A DNA stretch of 64,000 bases from positions 7,468,383 through 7,532,382 of the forward strand of contig NW_022098021.1 of assembly GCF_002288925.2 (NCBI RefSeq), in the 5' to 3' direction. The position numbers and the translations under genes are program-made. Under the pieces are notes generated by a model. That model did no database searches. It worked only from the letters and a program-made list of their open reading frames with translations, and was not told where the DNA came from. Shown here piece after piece: positions 11,870 through 22,620 of this stretch (positions within the stretch are counted from its first letter, which is position 1; each line of letters opens with the position of its first letter). Source of the DNA: Delphinapterus leucas (Eukaryota; Chordata; Mammalia; Artiodactyla; Monodontidae).

Positions 11870-12106
11870 CCCCACCATTTACATTTTTTTTTTTTTTTTT
11901 TGGCGGTACGCGGGCCTCTCACTGTTGTGGCCCCTCCCGCTGTGGAGCACAGGCTCCGGACGCGCAGGCTCAGCGGCCATGGCTCACGGGCCCAGCCGCT
12001 CTGCGGCATGTGGGATCCTCCCGGACCGGGGCACGAACCCGCGTCCCCTGCGTCGGCAGGCGGACTCTCAACCACTGCGCCACCAGGGAAGCCCCCCACC
12101 ATTTAC
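11870..12106 (-). mobile_element. CHR-type SINE, short cetacean class
   Basis: Minus-strand copy with its A-tail (as T) at 11885-11902 and the head ending 'ccaccagggaagc' at about 12093. The exact 13-bp duplication 'ccccaccatttac' lies at 11870-11882 and 12094-12106. Same subfamily as the 7.4-kb copy. Confidence 0.92.
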
Positions 12107-12704
12107 TTTTAAACTCTTTCAAACAGGGACTTCTATGGTTGATTTAAACTGTGCCCGCAGCATGCATCTGGTTGTCCCTTTGCAGACGATACACTCCTTG
12201 AGGGCCGCCAGCAGCTGAGTCATTCGTGCAGTGTCCCAAAGCAGCAGAAAGTGCGGGGGACGGAAGGTCTAGGTCTCAGCTGTGGGATCTTGGGCAGCCG
12301 CCCAGCCCCCCGGGGGGCTCCCTGGCTCCCCCTGCCTGCAGCTCCCTCCCCTGGGCTGCCTGGTGATCTCTGCTGGCTGCCTTTTTGAGTTCAAGGCTCT
12401 CCTCATGAGAGGGACCTCCCAGTTAGCCCCACTCTCCTTCCTCTGGGTCCCTTCCAATCTTGGGGATACTGCTAACTGGTCTTGTCACCCGTGCTGGCTG
12501 TCCTTGCTGAGGTGTCTGCCTCGCCTCCTGCCAGGAGCTCCCAGGATTACTGCAGGACCTGGTGTCTAGTAAGGACTTAATACGGGTTCATTTCATGAGT
12601 CTAAGGTGGATCTGCTGACCTCACGGGATAAGATCTCCCAAATAACAACAAAATAACAATTCTCTGGTAACAGTAGGTCACTAAATGGCCTTGCCTTTGT
12701 CATG
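12107..12704. other. Unique sequence, nothing recognised
   Basis: Includes a GC-rich part (12280-12360) and an A-rich part (12630-12660). No gene or repeat was identified. Confidence 0.45.
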
Positions 12705-13345
12705 TGTCTCACCTAACAGCACAGCCTATGAGGTAAGTACTGACCATTGTTATCGGCGTTGTAAAGATGCGTGTATTAAATTACCTGTCATAAATGACCA
12801 CAAACCCAGTGGCTTGAAACAACACAAATTCATTACCTCATAGTTCTGGACGTCAAAGGTCTAAAGTCAAGGTGTCGGCAGGGCTGCGGTCCTCCTGGAT
12901 GCTCTTGGGAGAATCCTTCCCGTGTCGTTTTCAGCTTCTGGAGGCCGCCTGCATTCCCTGGCTCATGGCCACATCACTCCAACCATCTGCTTCTCTCACC
13001 TCATCTCTTAGGACGGACTCTGATCCCTTGACTTCATCCTATAAGGACCTTGGTGATGACACTGGGTTCATCTGGATAAACCAGGATAATCTCAGTCTCA
13101 AAATCCTCCATCTCAGCTGCAAAGTCCCTTTAACCACGTGAGGTCACCTATTCACAGTTTCCAGGGATTAAGACGTGGGCATCTTGGGGGCACGATTCTG
13201 TCAGCCACAGTGAGGAAACTCAGAAACACAGAGGCAATTCTGTGAAAGTGTGCTGAGAAGTATAAAGCGCTTTGTAAGCAGGCGATCTTGATAATTTTCC
13301 TCATAGCATCAAGCACTTGGGAGATATTCAACAAACATTTTGGAG
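12705..13345 (-). mobile_element. MIR SINE, antisense, split by an L1M-type insertion
   Basis: The left part reads 'cctatgaggtaagtactgac' and the right part resumes at 13207 with 'agtgaggaaactcagaaaca'; joined in order these match one antisense MIR. The intervening 12776-13206 is a separate element. The assignment beyond about 13240 is weak. Confidence 0.55.
12776..13206. mobile_element. Ancient L1M-type interspersed repeat
   Basis: Contains 'cagtggcttgaaacaacaca', 'tcatagttctggacgtcaaa', 'aaggtgtcggcagggctgc' and ends 'gggggcacgattctgtcagc'. This is a common mammalian repeat of L1M 3' type; the exact subfamily and orientation are unassigned. Confidence 0.55.
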
Positions 13346-13430
13346 TTGAAGTGATTCTTTAAAAGGGAAATGAATTGTCCCAGTATCTATTAAAATACCT
13401 GCTTGGAGATTTTAAACTTTAGTTTTCCAG

Positions 13431-13456
13431 GGTTTTTTTTTTATTATTATTATTAT
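13431..13456. repeat. T-run plus ATT microsatellite
   Basis: A run of T leads into about five ATT units. Confidence 0.8.
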
Positions 13457-13715
13457 CTTCGAATTCTAGAGGTCTTCTTATTCTCATTTTCCTATGATCT
13501 TTTGAACATTAGGTTATTATTTAGTTCCTGGTTATTCCTTCGGAGAGATCTATGAGACAGTGTAAGCTTATTTACCACCTGAGGAAAGAAAATCATAGCG
13601 ACTATCTTTGAGTGAGAAAGTACTGCATTAAGTTTGCAACAAAAGCAATGATCAGACCCTTCCTGTCGCAGAATATGGATTGGAAATGCAAATGTAGTTT
13701 CTCTTTCCAGGCCAC

Positions 13716-14020
13716 TATGCATTCATTCCTCTGCCATTCGGTATCTATAGGGCGCCTTCCAGGCACCAAGCCCTGGATGACATACGCGCGGAGCATAGAC
13801 GAACACAAGAAGATCCACCCTCTGAAGAGCGTGCAGTTCACAGAGGGGGACAAATGTGTAACTATGCGATTATGACGCCACGCAAAAGGATATCAACCAG
13901 CAGGGAACAAGCAGGCTGTACTTCTCGGTGGCGGTGACTAGGGAGCCCAGGCACCACGCTGTGTAAGAAGGAACTGTGGATGTAGTCGTGGCTGTGAGTG
14001 ATGCAGGGAACAGAGGCTGG
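13716..14020 (-). mobile_element. L2 LINE, antisense
   Basis: 'ctatagggcgccttccaggc', 'accaagccctggatgac' and the following 'gtgcagttcacagaggggga' follow the reversed L2 3' end. Confidence 0.5.
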
Positions 14021-14454
14021 AAGGGTCTGCTGTGGCTGGTGAACCCTGAGGTCTGTGTGGGGAGCAGAGGATGCTCAGGAGCGAGCAGGCACAGGGGCCG
14101 GGGTGACGGAAGGTGAGGGCGAAGCAGGCCCTACGTCTCTTACGATTTGGCTTCCTTGGTCCTGTTCACTGCCCAGTCCCTTAATCCTGCATTGTTCTAT
14201 TTGCATTTGCCTCTGTCTTTCCATTCCCTTGAGTCTTAATAAATATATACGTTGAGATAAGACAGAATCTATTTGCCCAGTGGGCATCCAGGAGGCATCA
14301 GAGGCTTAGCATTGACCTGGGAGAGACCTGGAGGCATCCCGACCAACACGGGACTTCTCTCTAAGTCTCTGAAGGTAAGTTACTGAGGAGGCTGCAGGGC
14401 TAAAAAGAGCAGCATTGATTCCCTCTCTCCATCAGCAGATGTCCCAACTCTGGC

Positions 14455-15150
14455 CTCATCCTCTAGCCCCCTCGTTCTGTGAGCAGACAATTTAACCTCT
14501 CTGAGCCTTCATTTCTTGGTGACGATAATAAGAGCCCCTTCTCTGGCTGTTGTAAGGATTAAAAGATTCAATACAGACGGACCCCAACTCACGATGTTTT
14601 GGATAATGATTTTTCGTCTTTACGATTGTGCAAAAGCAGTCTGCACTCAGTAGAAACCTTCAAGCGCTTCAAATTTTAAACTTGGATCTTTTCCTGGGCT
14701 AGTGATCTGTGGCCCGAGCCTCTCCGGTGATGCTGGGCGGCGGCAGCGAGCACAGCTCCCTGCCGGCCACGCGATCGAGAGGTAACCAACCGGCTGATAA
14801 CGCCTACAACCATTCCGGACCCAGACTCTGTTTTTCAGTTTCAGTATAGAATTCAATACGTGACACGAGATGTTCAACACTTTATTGTGAACTAGGCTTT
14901 GTGAGGTGGTTTTGCCCAGCCGTAGGCGAATGTAAGTGTTCTGAGCACGTTGAAGGTAGGCTGGGCTAGGCTGTGAGGTTCTGTGGGTTGGGTGTATTTA
15001 CCGCATTTTCGGCTTAAGATATTTTCAGTTTACGATGGGTTTACCGGGACGTAACCCCACTGTACGTCAAGGAAGATCTGTATATGTAAAGTTCTCAGCT
15101 TAGAGCCTGGAGCTTAACGGGCACACAAGAAATGTGTTAATTCTCATCAC
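14455..15150 (+). mobile_element. MIR SINE split by a DNA transposon
   Basis: The left part has 'ttaacctctctgagccttca' and 'gttgtaaggattaaaagatt'; the right part resumes at 15083 with 'tatgtaaagttctcagctta' and 'gagcctggagc'. Removing 14573-15082 restores a continuous MIR. Confidence 0.75.
14573..15082. mobile_element. Tc1/mariner-like non-autonomous DNA transposon
   Basis: The ends are inverted: the left begins TACAGACGGACCCCAACTC and the right ends in AAGGAAGATCTGTA. TA occurs at both junctions, as expected for Tc1/mariner target duplication. Both ends carry paired 'cgatg' and 'gtttacgatggg' type motifs. Length is about 510 bp and no transposase frame remains. The host sequence is a MIR. 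Confidence 0.7.
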
Positions 15151-15562
15151 TGGGAAATTTTGCCCAAGGGAAGCTTTAATTACAGTTCCTTTCTCTCTCT
15201 CTCCCAATTCAAGGATTTGTTTCCAAGACAATTAACAGGCCACGGAATTCTGCCACCTATCAGCCACTGGTAGCCGAGAGACTCCTGGTATTGGCATCAA
15301 CACCATCTCTCTCGAAGTCGGGACGCTTAGGCAGGTGGCAGTGTGTTGCTCCATGGCTCCCTCTGCATCCAGATTGGTGACCGTTACACAAGACACGTGC
15401 TTAAATATTTACTATGCGCAGAGTCACCCCAGCATGGCAGGGCTCAGGAGAAAATCCAAGAAGCAAGACGGCTTTGGTATCATCCACTCCCTAGCCTGGT
15501 GGAGCATATGCCTTGACGGGAGGTATCGTCAGCAGCCTGGGCAACTGTTGCTTGAAAAATCT

Positions 15563-15730
15563 AACAATAATTATCTCCCCTCAGGGACTTCCCTGGCAGT
15601 CCAGTGGTTAAGACTCTGCACTTCCACTGCAGGAGGCAGGGGTTCGATCCCTGGTCGGGGAACGAAGATCCCACATGCCGCGTGGCGCAGCCAGACCACC
15701 TCCCCGCAAAACAATAATTATCTCCCCTCA
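15563..15730 (+). mobile_element. CHR-type SINE, short older class
   Basis: The body at 15584-15709 starts 'gggacttccctggcagtcca', carries the B-box 'ggttcgatccc' and ends 'ccccgcaaaac'. An exact 21-bp duplication beginning 'aacaataattatctccc' lies at 15563-15583 and 15710-15730. A SINE this short (about 126 bp) is tRNA head plus a brief unrelated tail. Confidence 0.9.
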
Positions 15731-15884
15731 AACTCAGGAATAAATATCAGGTGTGACAGATTGGATGTCAAACGTAGGCAATTAGAATGGCTCCCTGGTA
15801 CCATTTCCCTGAATGTCCCAGTACCTGAGTTCCCGGCCTGGATGCCTGGTGCGAATGCTATAGGCAGAGAGGGGGAGGGACAGA

Positions 15885-16060
15885 CATGTTTCACATCATC
15901 TCAAAGCTGCAGGAACATTATCTTTATTGTTATTATATTTTCTCTTTTACAGGTAAGAAAATCTCTGGCTCAGAGAAGGTGAATTATGTACCTAAGACTA
16001 TGCAGAATGAGAGGAAGGGCCAGGGTTTGGCTCCCAGCTCCCTGCTTCTACAGGCATGGC
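15885..16060 (-). mobile_element. MIR SINE, antisense
   Basis: 'cattatctttattgttatta', 'ttttacaggtaagaaaatct' and 'gctcagagaaggtgaattat' are the reversed MIR core. Confidence 0.65.
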
Positions 16061-18654
16061 ACAGAGGAAAGGCTCACACAGGAAGAATGTCCCAGCATCC
16101 TTTCGAAAGTCTCCTTGAGGAGATGGGTCTCAAGGGCTACCCTGGTGGCCAAGAGGCCCTGGCTTCATTTGGCAGTCAGAGGTAGGGAATTCCTTCCACT
16201 AAAGGCAGCCCTGATTCTCAGGCCTCTCTGTAAATTTCCTCCAGAGAAGGTTCATGGTAGTGTCTCTGGGGATGCGAACAAGATAGGGCCAGATCCAATG
16301 CCAAACAGGCAGCCAGGGGGACCAAGGCCATCGCCAGGGTAACCAAAATCCATGCTATCGAGGGATTTCTGGAGGGATTCGAATTCTCTCTTGGATTCTA
16401 CCCAGGGGCATGGAGATGAAAACAACACCAGTGCACACAAGAAGATTTCAGAGTCCGGAGGGGAGGCAGGCACAGCCTGCTGACCGCCGCATTGGGAGGG
16501 CACGCCTCAGAGGTCCCCTGCAGCCTCCAGGCAGCGTTCCCTCCCGGGGAGCCTGGTATTTCTACACCTGGAAGAAAGTCTGCTCAGACTATCATGGGAG
16601 CCCAGGAGGGCAGCCTGTTTCGGGGACCCAGAGGCTGGTGCAGACACCCTTTAGGTATCTGCCCTGTGTCGAAGCCGCGTCACCCCCCCCCACCCATCCC
16701 TGGGAAGATCCTGATCCTGGAGGTGGCGGGGCTGCTGGCGACGCTGAGGGAGAGTCTGCATTTTCCTGGTGACTTTGATGTGGAGGCCTGTGGGCCGTAT
16801 TTTGAACACTGCTGCTTTTCCTGCCAACACAGCTTCCACTGCCTCCAGTCTGGCCACAGCAACACCTACAGCCACCTGGAGTCTCAGGGCGTTCTCTAGA
16901 AGACGAATCCACACTGGAGTCAAGAGGAGTCTTCCCTGGTCTCATCATAGAGCTGTAGGGGGCCCAGGGGCAGGGCTGCTCCTGTGACTCTGCCCGGGGA
17001 GCAGTGTCCCCACCAGGAACAGTGTCCCTCTCCTGCCCCAGAGCCCGGAGAGGGCAGTCTGGGCTCACCCAGAGATGGACAGGCATGTGCTCAGAGCAGG
17101 ACGGCTCCCTGCAGCCCGCCGGCCCTGAGAGGGTTAAGGGTCTGCCTGGAAGCCTGGATTCCGAGGAGTAACTTGAGCACCGGGAAAACGGGGCCCTTTC
17201 TGTATGGCGCTCTGGGCACCCCAGCTTTGGTGCCTGCCCCTGGGGGGTCAAGACCCTGAGCCTCCCCGCCACGGTGGGAAGGGGTCAGCCAGCAGCCCCA
17301 GCACAAAGAACGTGCGCGTGGGGGAGGATGGGGCTCCATCTACACAACACTTCTGAACGTTCTCGAAAGGAAAATAAACAAGTGCGTGAGGTAGTGACTG
17401 AGATATTCAAACTATTTCCCTCTGAAGTGGGAGAAGTCTGTCCCCTGTCTCTCACTTCACTTTAGGCCCTTCTGGCTTTCTTGATCTTTCAGGGTTATAA
17501 CTGCTATCTCAGTGACTAGTAGAAAACTCCATTAGGCTCCTGCTTGAGGAAGGGAATTAATGACTGAAAGTTTAGTGCTTTGTAAACACAGCAAGGAAAG
17601 CGTTTCCCCCAGGCTTGCTGATTCCTTGGCAGGGAGGGAGGCTGGACGGGAAAGTGAATGTTTCCAGCAGAGGCCTCCACACCAAACACTGCCTGCTTCT
17701 TGTAAAGTCCAGCCCTACAGCACTGGGGTGCTCAAAAATCCTGAAAAAGGAATCCCAGAGAAAGCAAAAGAAACAGCAGCCAGGGAGAATGAGACCCGTC
17801 TGTTGAGTTGAAAAAATACCAGTGGGTGAAATTTTCTAATCTAAATGCATATTTTCAGTAAAAAATGTATGTCTTTGGCAAGTCCAGCTTTTGACCTGAA
17901 TTAGAGAAATCAGTTGTTTACACAGCCCAAACCCGCAGACTAATTACCCCCTTTGTTCTCTTAAACGGTTAGGCCTGGCCAATGACATAAAAACCCCTGG
18001 AAATAGAAAAGCTCTCAGGACAAGCATTCAGAAGTAGGCATGGGAATCGGGATGGTGGTGTTATGCGTTCCTGGCATCCATAGAGCAAGTTACTAACACT
18101 CGAGGGAGGGGAGGTCAGGGGAGAGGGCGGGGAGGGGGCACGTTTGATAAAACAGCAACGTTCCAGGCCCTTTCCCAGAGAAGTTTCCTGGGCCACCAGA
18201 TCTTTCTCCTTCAAAGCTGCCTTTCCCAGAGACTGGCCTTTTCCTGCCTAGTTACTTCCTCCTTGAGAAAACCACAGTAACATCATTTTAGCGGATCCTC
18301 ATAACTCTGAAGGTTGGCCAGTCCCACTTGGAGACCTGGGGGATGGAACTGCCAAGGCCTGACCCAGGAGATTCATTCATTCTTCCCCAGCTTCTTGGTT
18401 TGGTTGTGTGAACACATTTATTCTTTGAACAATAGTACTGACTGCTTGCTGTGTTCAGATTTTGGGGGCAAATCATTGAGATTCAGGAATCAAGGCCTTC
18501 AAAGACTGTCTCAATATTTGTCATAGCAACAGCAGCCAAAAAAGTGTATTACTTTGGGGATATCTGAGTTTTCGAGTCAACCCGCCATGACTTTCTCTCT
18601 GTTTCTTCCTATGTTTCCACGGCACCAGCCAGACCTGTGAAATGGTATTGCTGT
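16061..18654. other. Unique, partly GC-rich sequence
   Basis: Overlapping frames up to 226 codons occur on both strands between 16.4 and 17.3 kb and reflect GC content, not a gene; no domain is visible. A nine-C run lies near 16682-16690. The part at 17820-17960 is AT-rich with a forkhead-like TGTTTAC, which is only suggestive. Confidence 0.45.
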
Positions 18655-18770
18655 GGGTCTTCCAGGCCTCGGAGCTTGGAATGACCCTTCCTATTATTTC
18701 AACATCATTGTGAATTTAATTTAATTTGCAGAAAAGTTCAGCAGTCATTTATAATAGGATTGTAAACCAA
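18655..18770. repeat. Diverged local repeat, copy 1
   Basis: Shares 'gacccttc', 'tatttcaacatcatt', a following 'gaattt' and 'catttataata' in the same order with 20615-20745. No family was recognised. Confidence 0.6.
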
Positions 18771-20100
18771 TCTAAAATTTTAAAAAATGAACCTGCTACC
18801 TAAGTCCCCTGAGAAGTTAGAATATACTTTCCGAGTTTAGAAAATCAGAAAAATTAGGCTTTGTGTATCACATACGAAAGAGCAAAGTCTAGAAGACACA
18901 ACTCGGAGGTGTCCAAATCAAAGATTAAGCAAAATTAAAGATGCTGGTAAGTAAAATAAATAGCATTGGAAAATGTCACCACTCAGGTAGGCTGGCAGAG
19001 AATTTTAAAATTCTTCTTACAAAGGAGTACAGGCAACAAATACTCGGAGCCCTTTGACCTAATGCTGTACCACAGAAAGAATGCATCTGATGTCCATTTT
19101 ATTTTATTTGCATTTTGCTCTGTTCCACAAAGGAAGGGTTTAAGGGAGTTTACAGAGGAGACACAAAATATAAGTTTAATATACACTGAAAATAGGAGCA
19201 AGTGAAAAAGGAAAGATAAGGGTGGTTGACATACAATGGAGCCAGGAGTGAAGCGAGGAAAAAATAGAAAATATACTGTTCAGGTTTATAGACTTTCCTC
19301 CAATTGGCCACAAGTTTGGCACTAGGAGTTAACGAAGAAAGGGAAACAGATGAGTGTTTAACATAAAAGGGATCAGTTACTTCCGAGATCACTATTTTTG
19401 GAACCAAGGAAAGGCAGGCATTTCTCCTGAGGGCCTTTCCTCGCCCATCTGTGTAATGTACTAAGCCACAACCTTAATGGCATCCTGTATCTGACCTCGC
19501 GTCAAATTTAGAACTGTGACACTTGCTTAGGACTTCATTTTTTTCTTGGTGCACAGTCCGCTCCCACATACCACATACCTGGGCACACACTTATTCAGTT
19601 TGGAACTGTGTACTTTGGTCCAGACAATGGCATCTTCCGGAATCTGCCCTACAGATCAAGTAGACAGAAAATATCACCAATGACTGTAGTTTTCAATCCC
19701 CACGTTGTAAGGAACGTCCTGACAACGTGAGTGTCCGAGTGGGACTAATAAGAAAATTGAGTATGAAGCAAAGATCACCTGATAGGTGTGGAGTATTGGA
19801 CAAGTCCCCAACCTTCAGCCTGTCTGGGGGAGGGGGCGGGGTTCCGTGGGACCCAGGCCCTCTTGAGACCCATCCCAGGTCCAATCTACATGCCACGGAG
19901 ACCAGAATGGGCGGTTTGGTATTTTTAAACGGTAACAAGTCTGTATTCCATCCCTTAGATGCTCTCCCCCTCTGGTCACATTAAATGTGTTTAATTGATG
20001 CTTCTTCATGTTAGAGTATAAATAATCTGTTCCCTTTGATAGAAGCCTGGAGCTTTCCCTAGGAGGAGGGCACATCGGGATCAGCCTTCTCATTAAATGG
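18771..20100. other. Unique AT-rich sequence
   Basis: No repeat family, gene or CpG cluster was recognised. Confidence 0.45.
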
Positions 20101-20245
20101 CAATTAAACGACCGGTTTCCTCGCCTAGTGCCCGGGCTCCCGCGCTCCCGGAGTAGGGAAGGGCGGACGCGCCATCTAGTGGTCGCTCTCAGAACGTCCC
20201 CCAAGGGCGGGCTCCTGAGGCTCCAGGCACTCCGGGATGAGAGGC
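20101..20245. promoter_or_regulatory. Short CpG-rich block
   Basis: This block contains a dense run of CpG (for example 'tcccgcgctcccggag' and 'gggcggacgcgcc') in otherwise CpG-poor surroundings. It is too short for a classical island but unusual here, and it contains a CTCF-like motif. Confidence 0.5.
20169..20182 (-). promoter_or_regulatory. CTCF-like binding motif
   Basis: The plus strand reads GCGCCATCTAGTGG; its complement CCACTAGATGGCGC fits the vertebrate CTCF core (CCAC.AG.TGGCGC form) at nearly every strongly weighted position. Occupancy cannot be judged from sequence alone. Confidence 0.65.
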
Positions 20246-20614
20246 CCCGGCACTCCAGAGGTTAACCAAGAGCTTGTTGGGTCTCGCGTTCTCCTTCCAG
20301 CCCGGCTGAGCCTTTCCGTGACGGTGGTCGCAAAGGGGCCTGGGCTGATGGTAGGCAGGGAACCCGGTTAAGAACGATGCGGCGTACCCTCCCTGCAGGG
20401 CAGCGTGCCTTTGCCGCAGGGACCCCCTCCTTGACTCAGACCCCTGGTCCTTCTGCATCCCTGTGTTACGTCTCTCTGCTGCCTTGGCCGCAGAAGCCCT
20501 GGGACGCCCCTGGCTCCGCACCGCAGCTGCTTCTACCCCCTAATGCTGGCACATTTCTCCTTGTCCTCTACTGTGCAGGGTTCCCGGGGCAACTCAGAGG
20601 AGATCGCCCTTGGT

Positions 20615-20745
20615 GTCTTCCGGGTCTTGGAGCTCAGGATGACCGATGACCCTTCTTACTATTTCAACATCATTATGAATTAAATAGGTTTTTGCAAAAA
20701 AAAAAAAAAGACCTGGGGAACATTTATAATAGAATTTCCATGAGA
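20615..20745. repeat. Diverged local repeat, copy 2
   Basis: Same order of blocks as 18655-18770, in the same orientation, with an added A-run at about 20697-20710. Confidence 0.6.
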
Positions 20746-22144
20746 AAATGTATTCCATATTCCAAACAACTAGCGTGTATACAATCCAATCATAAGGTAA
20801 GGGCTTCCCTTGTCTATAACCTCTCCTACCCAGCATCTCATCCCCCCTAGTTCTCTTCCCCAGGTCAGGATCAGGGCCCAGGACTCTGGGACCCCGTATT
20901 CGCTAAGTCAGGGGTGAGGGGCCCAGCTTGGCTTAGGCCGGGCCACTTGTAGGAGTCAGATCGGATCTGCCTAGGCAAGTCAGATGGACTGTGCAGTGGC
21001 CGCCCAGAGCACGTAGCAGGCACAGAGATGCACGGCCCAGATCCCCTTGTAGAAAGGGCATGAGGCCCAGTTACAAGGAGCGCGGCTGGCTGACAGCCTC
21101 CAGCTGTCAGCTCCTCCAGGACAGCTCCTCCAGCTTTCGAACCCGGTTCTACACTTCTTCGGGTGGCCCAGGCCAACCTCAGAGCAAGGCTGTGGCCCAA
21201 AGGCCTGGTGTTTCTGCCCAACACGGGACTCCTTTCCTGGACGGGCTGCGCTCCAGAATCCCTGCTGAGATGCCCCTCTTGCCTGATGGTACCCCTCCCA
21301 CAGGAGCTTCTCGGCTGCATGCTTCACTCCATCTCTGGGTCGTTCCTGGAGAAGGAACCTAACAGGTTGACTTACCCTATGGAAGTCAGCATCCTTGGCA
21401 TTTTGGGGGTCATGATACCCTTTTGAGAGCACAACAGTAACTCTGGGGGTCTTCCCAGGAAATGTACACACACACACTCAGTTTCACTGAGTGCACACCT
21501 CCCAGGCCACCCCAGGGGGCTCTGAGTCAGGTTGAGAACCCCTGGTTTGAGGGAGGGTGTGGGCGCAGGAGGGGAGGGGATGGTGAGATGGGGGTGCGGG
21601 TTGATAAGAGAGCTTCAGGCATTTGCAGAGAAGGCTTAATTCTAATTTCTGCCTCGGCTGTGACCCTCAGCTCAGCTTCCTATGAGCTCATGGACTCTGT
21701 GAGGACAGATCGGAAGCCAATTCCCTTAAGTGCTCTGCAAGGCCCTTCAGGCAAGCTGCCCAGCTTGGTCCCATATGGCTCTGGCTTAGAGAACAGAGCT
21801 GGCTCAGCCTTGGAGCGCCAGGGCCCGGTCGCCCATCTGGCAGGGATGGGGGTGGGCACCACGTTGTCTGGGGAGACCACCATGTCTACCAGGCCCTGGA
21901 GAAAAGGTTCTAGGCACCTTGGAAGGCAGCATCCTTGAAGGTGGACGTCACTGAACAATGTCCAGCCGGAGAGAAAGAGATGCAGCTCGGAACTTGCATC
22001 TAACAGTACCTCCTCCAGAAAGTCCCCCTGCCTGAAATAACTGGCATGGGTTTGCAGGGGGTAGGTGTCCTCCATGAGCAGGTGGGAAAAGGAGTCAGAA
22101 AAACAGGATTCTGCAAGCTGGGCAGTGGTGTTGTAGGACTTACA
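20746..22144. other. Unique sequence, nothing recognised
   Basis: Frames up to 165 codons overlap on both strands without domains. No repeat family was recognised. Confidence 0.45.
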
Positions 22145-22350
22145 AAGGCAGACACAGAGCACTTATTATCTACCAGGCACCATTTAAGCACTGACATATA
22201 GCACCTGATTTCGTTCTCATATAAACCCGTGTGACAGGTCCTATCATGAGTCCCATTCTGCACTCAAAGCCACTGATGCCCAGAGAGGTTTAGCGACCTG
22301 CTAAAGTCACACAGCTGAAAATCAGCAGAGCTCGGATTTGATCCCACACA
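22145..22350 (-). mobile_element. MIR SINE, antisense
   Basis: 'ctaccaggcaccatttaagc', 'gttctcatataaacccgtgt', 'gcccagagaggtttagcgac' and 'cacacagctgaaaatcagca' are a clear reversed MIR. Confidence 0.8.
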
Positions 22351-22394
22351 GTGCGGGGGTCTACGTTTTTGATCTCTATCTGTGCTGGCTCTGT

Positions 22395-22620
22395 GCTCCA
22401 CAGTGGTCAAGAACTTGGACCTTGATGTCAAATGGCTTAGAGTACGTTCCCAGCTCCCCCTCTTAAAAGTTGTATGATGTCAGTAGGTTTCAGACCTCTC
22501 CATGACTCAATTTCCTCAACTGAGTGTAAAATGACATTAATCCCACCTCACAGAGATCTGTGAGGTTTAAATGAGTTAGTCCTGTGAAGGGCTTTTGCTG
22601 GCACTCAGAAAAATGCTCAG
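22395..22620 (+). mobile_element. MIR SINE
   Basis: Starts 'tgtgctccacagtggtcaag', continues 'ttcctcaactgagtgtaaaa' and 'gatctgtgaggtttaaatga', ends 'ctggcactcag'. It faces the adjacent antisense MIR about 45 bp away, making a loose inverted pair. Confidence 0.8.

Noticed and set aside
15584..15709. tRNA gene suggested by A/B-box sequence
   Set aside because: The B-box belongs to a tRNA-derived SINE head. The element has target duplications and an A-rich end, and no mature tRNA fold is complete. The same applies to the other SINEs.
16592..17272. 226-codon minus-strand frame
   Set aside because: Low-complexity Pro/Ser/Gly/Arg composition and several competing frames on both strands indicate chance.
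22145..22620. Functional inverted repeat from the opposed MIR pair
   Set aside because: The two MIRs are old and diverged, so pairing would be weak; adjacent MIRs are expected by chance.
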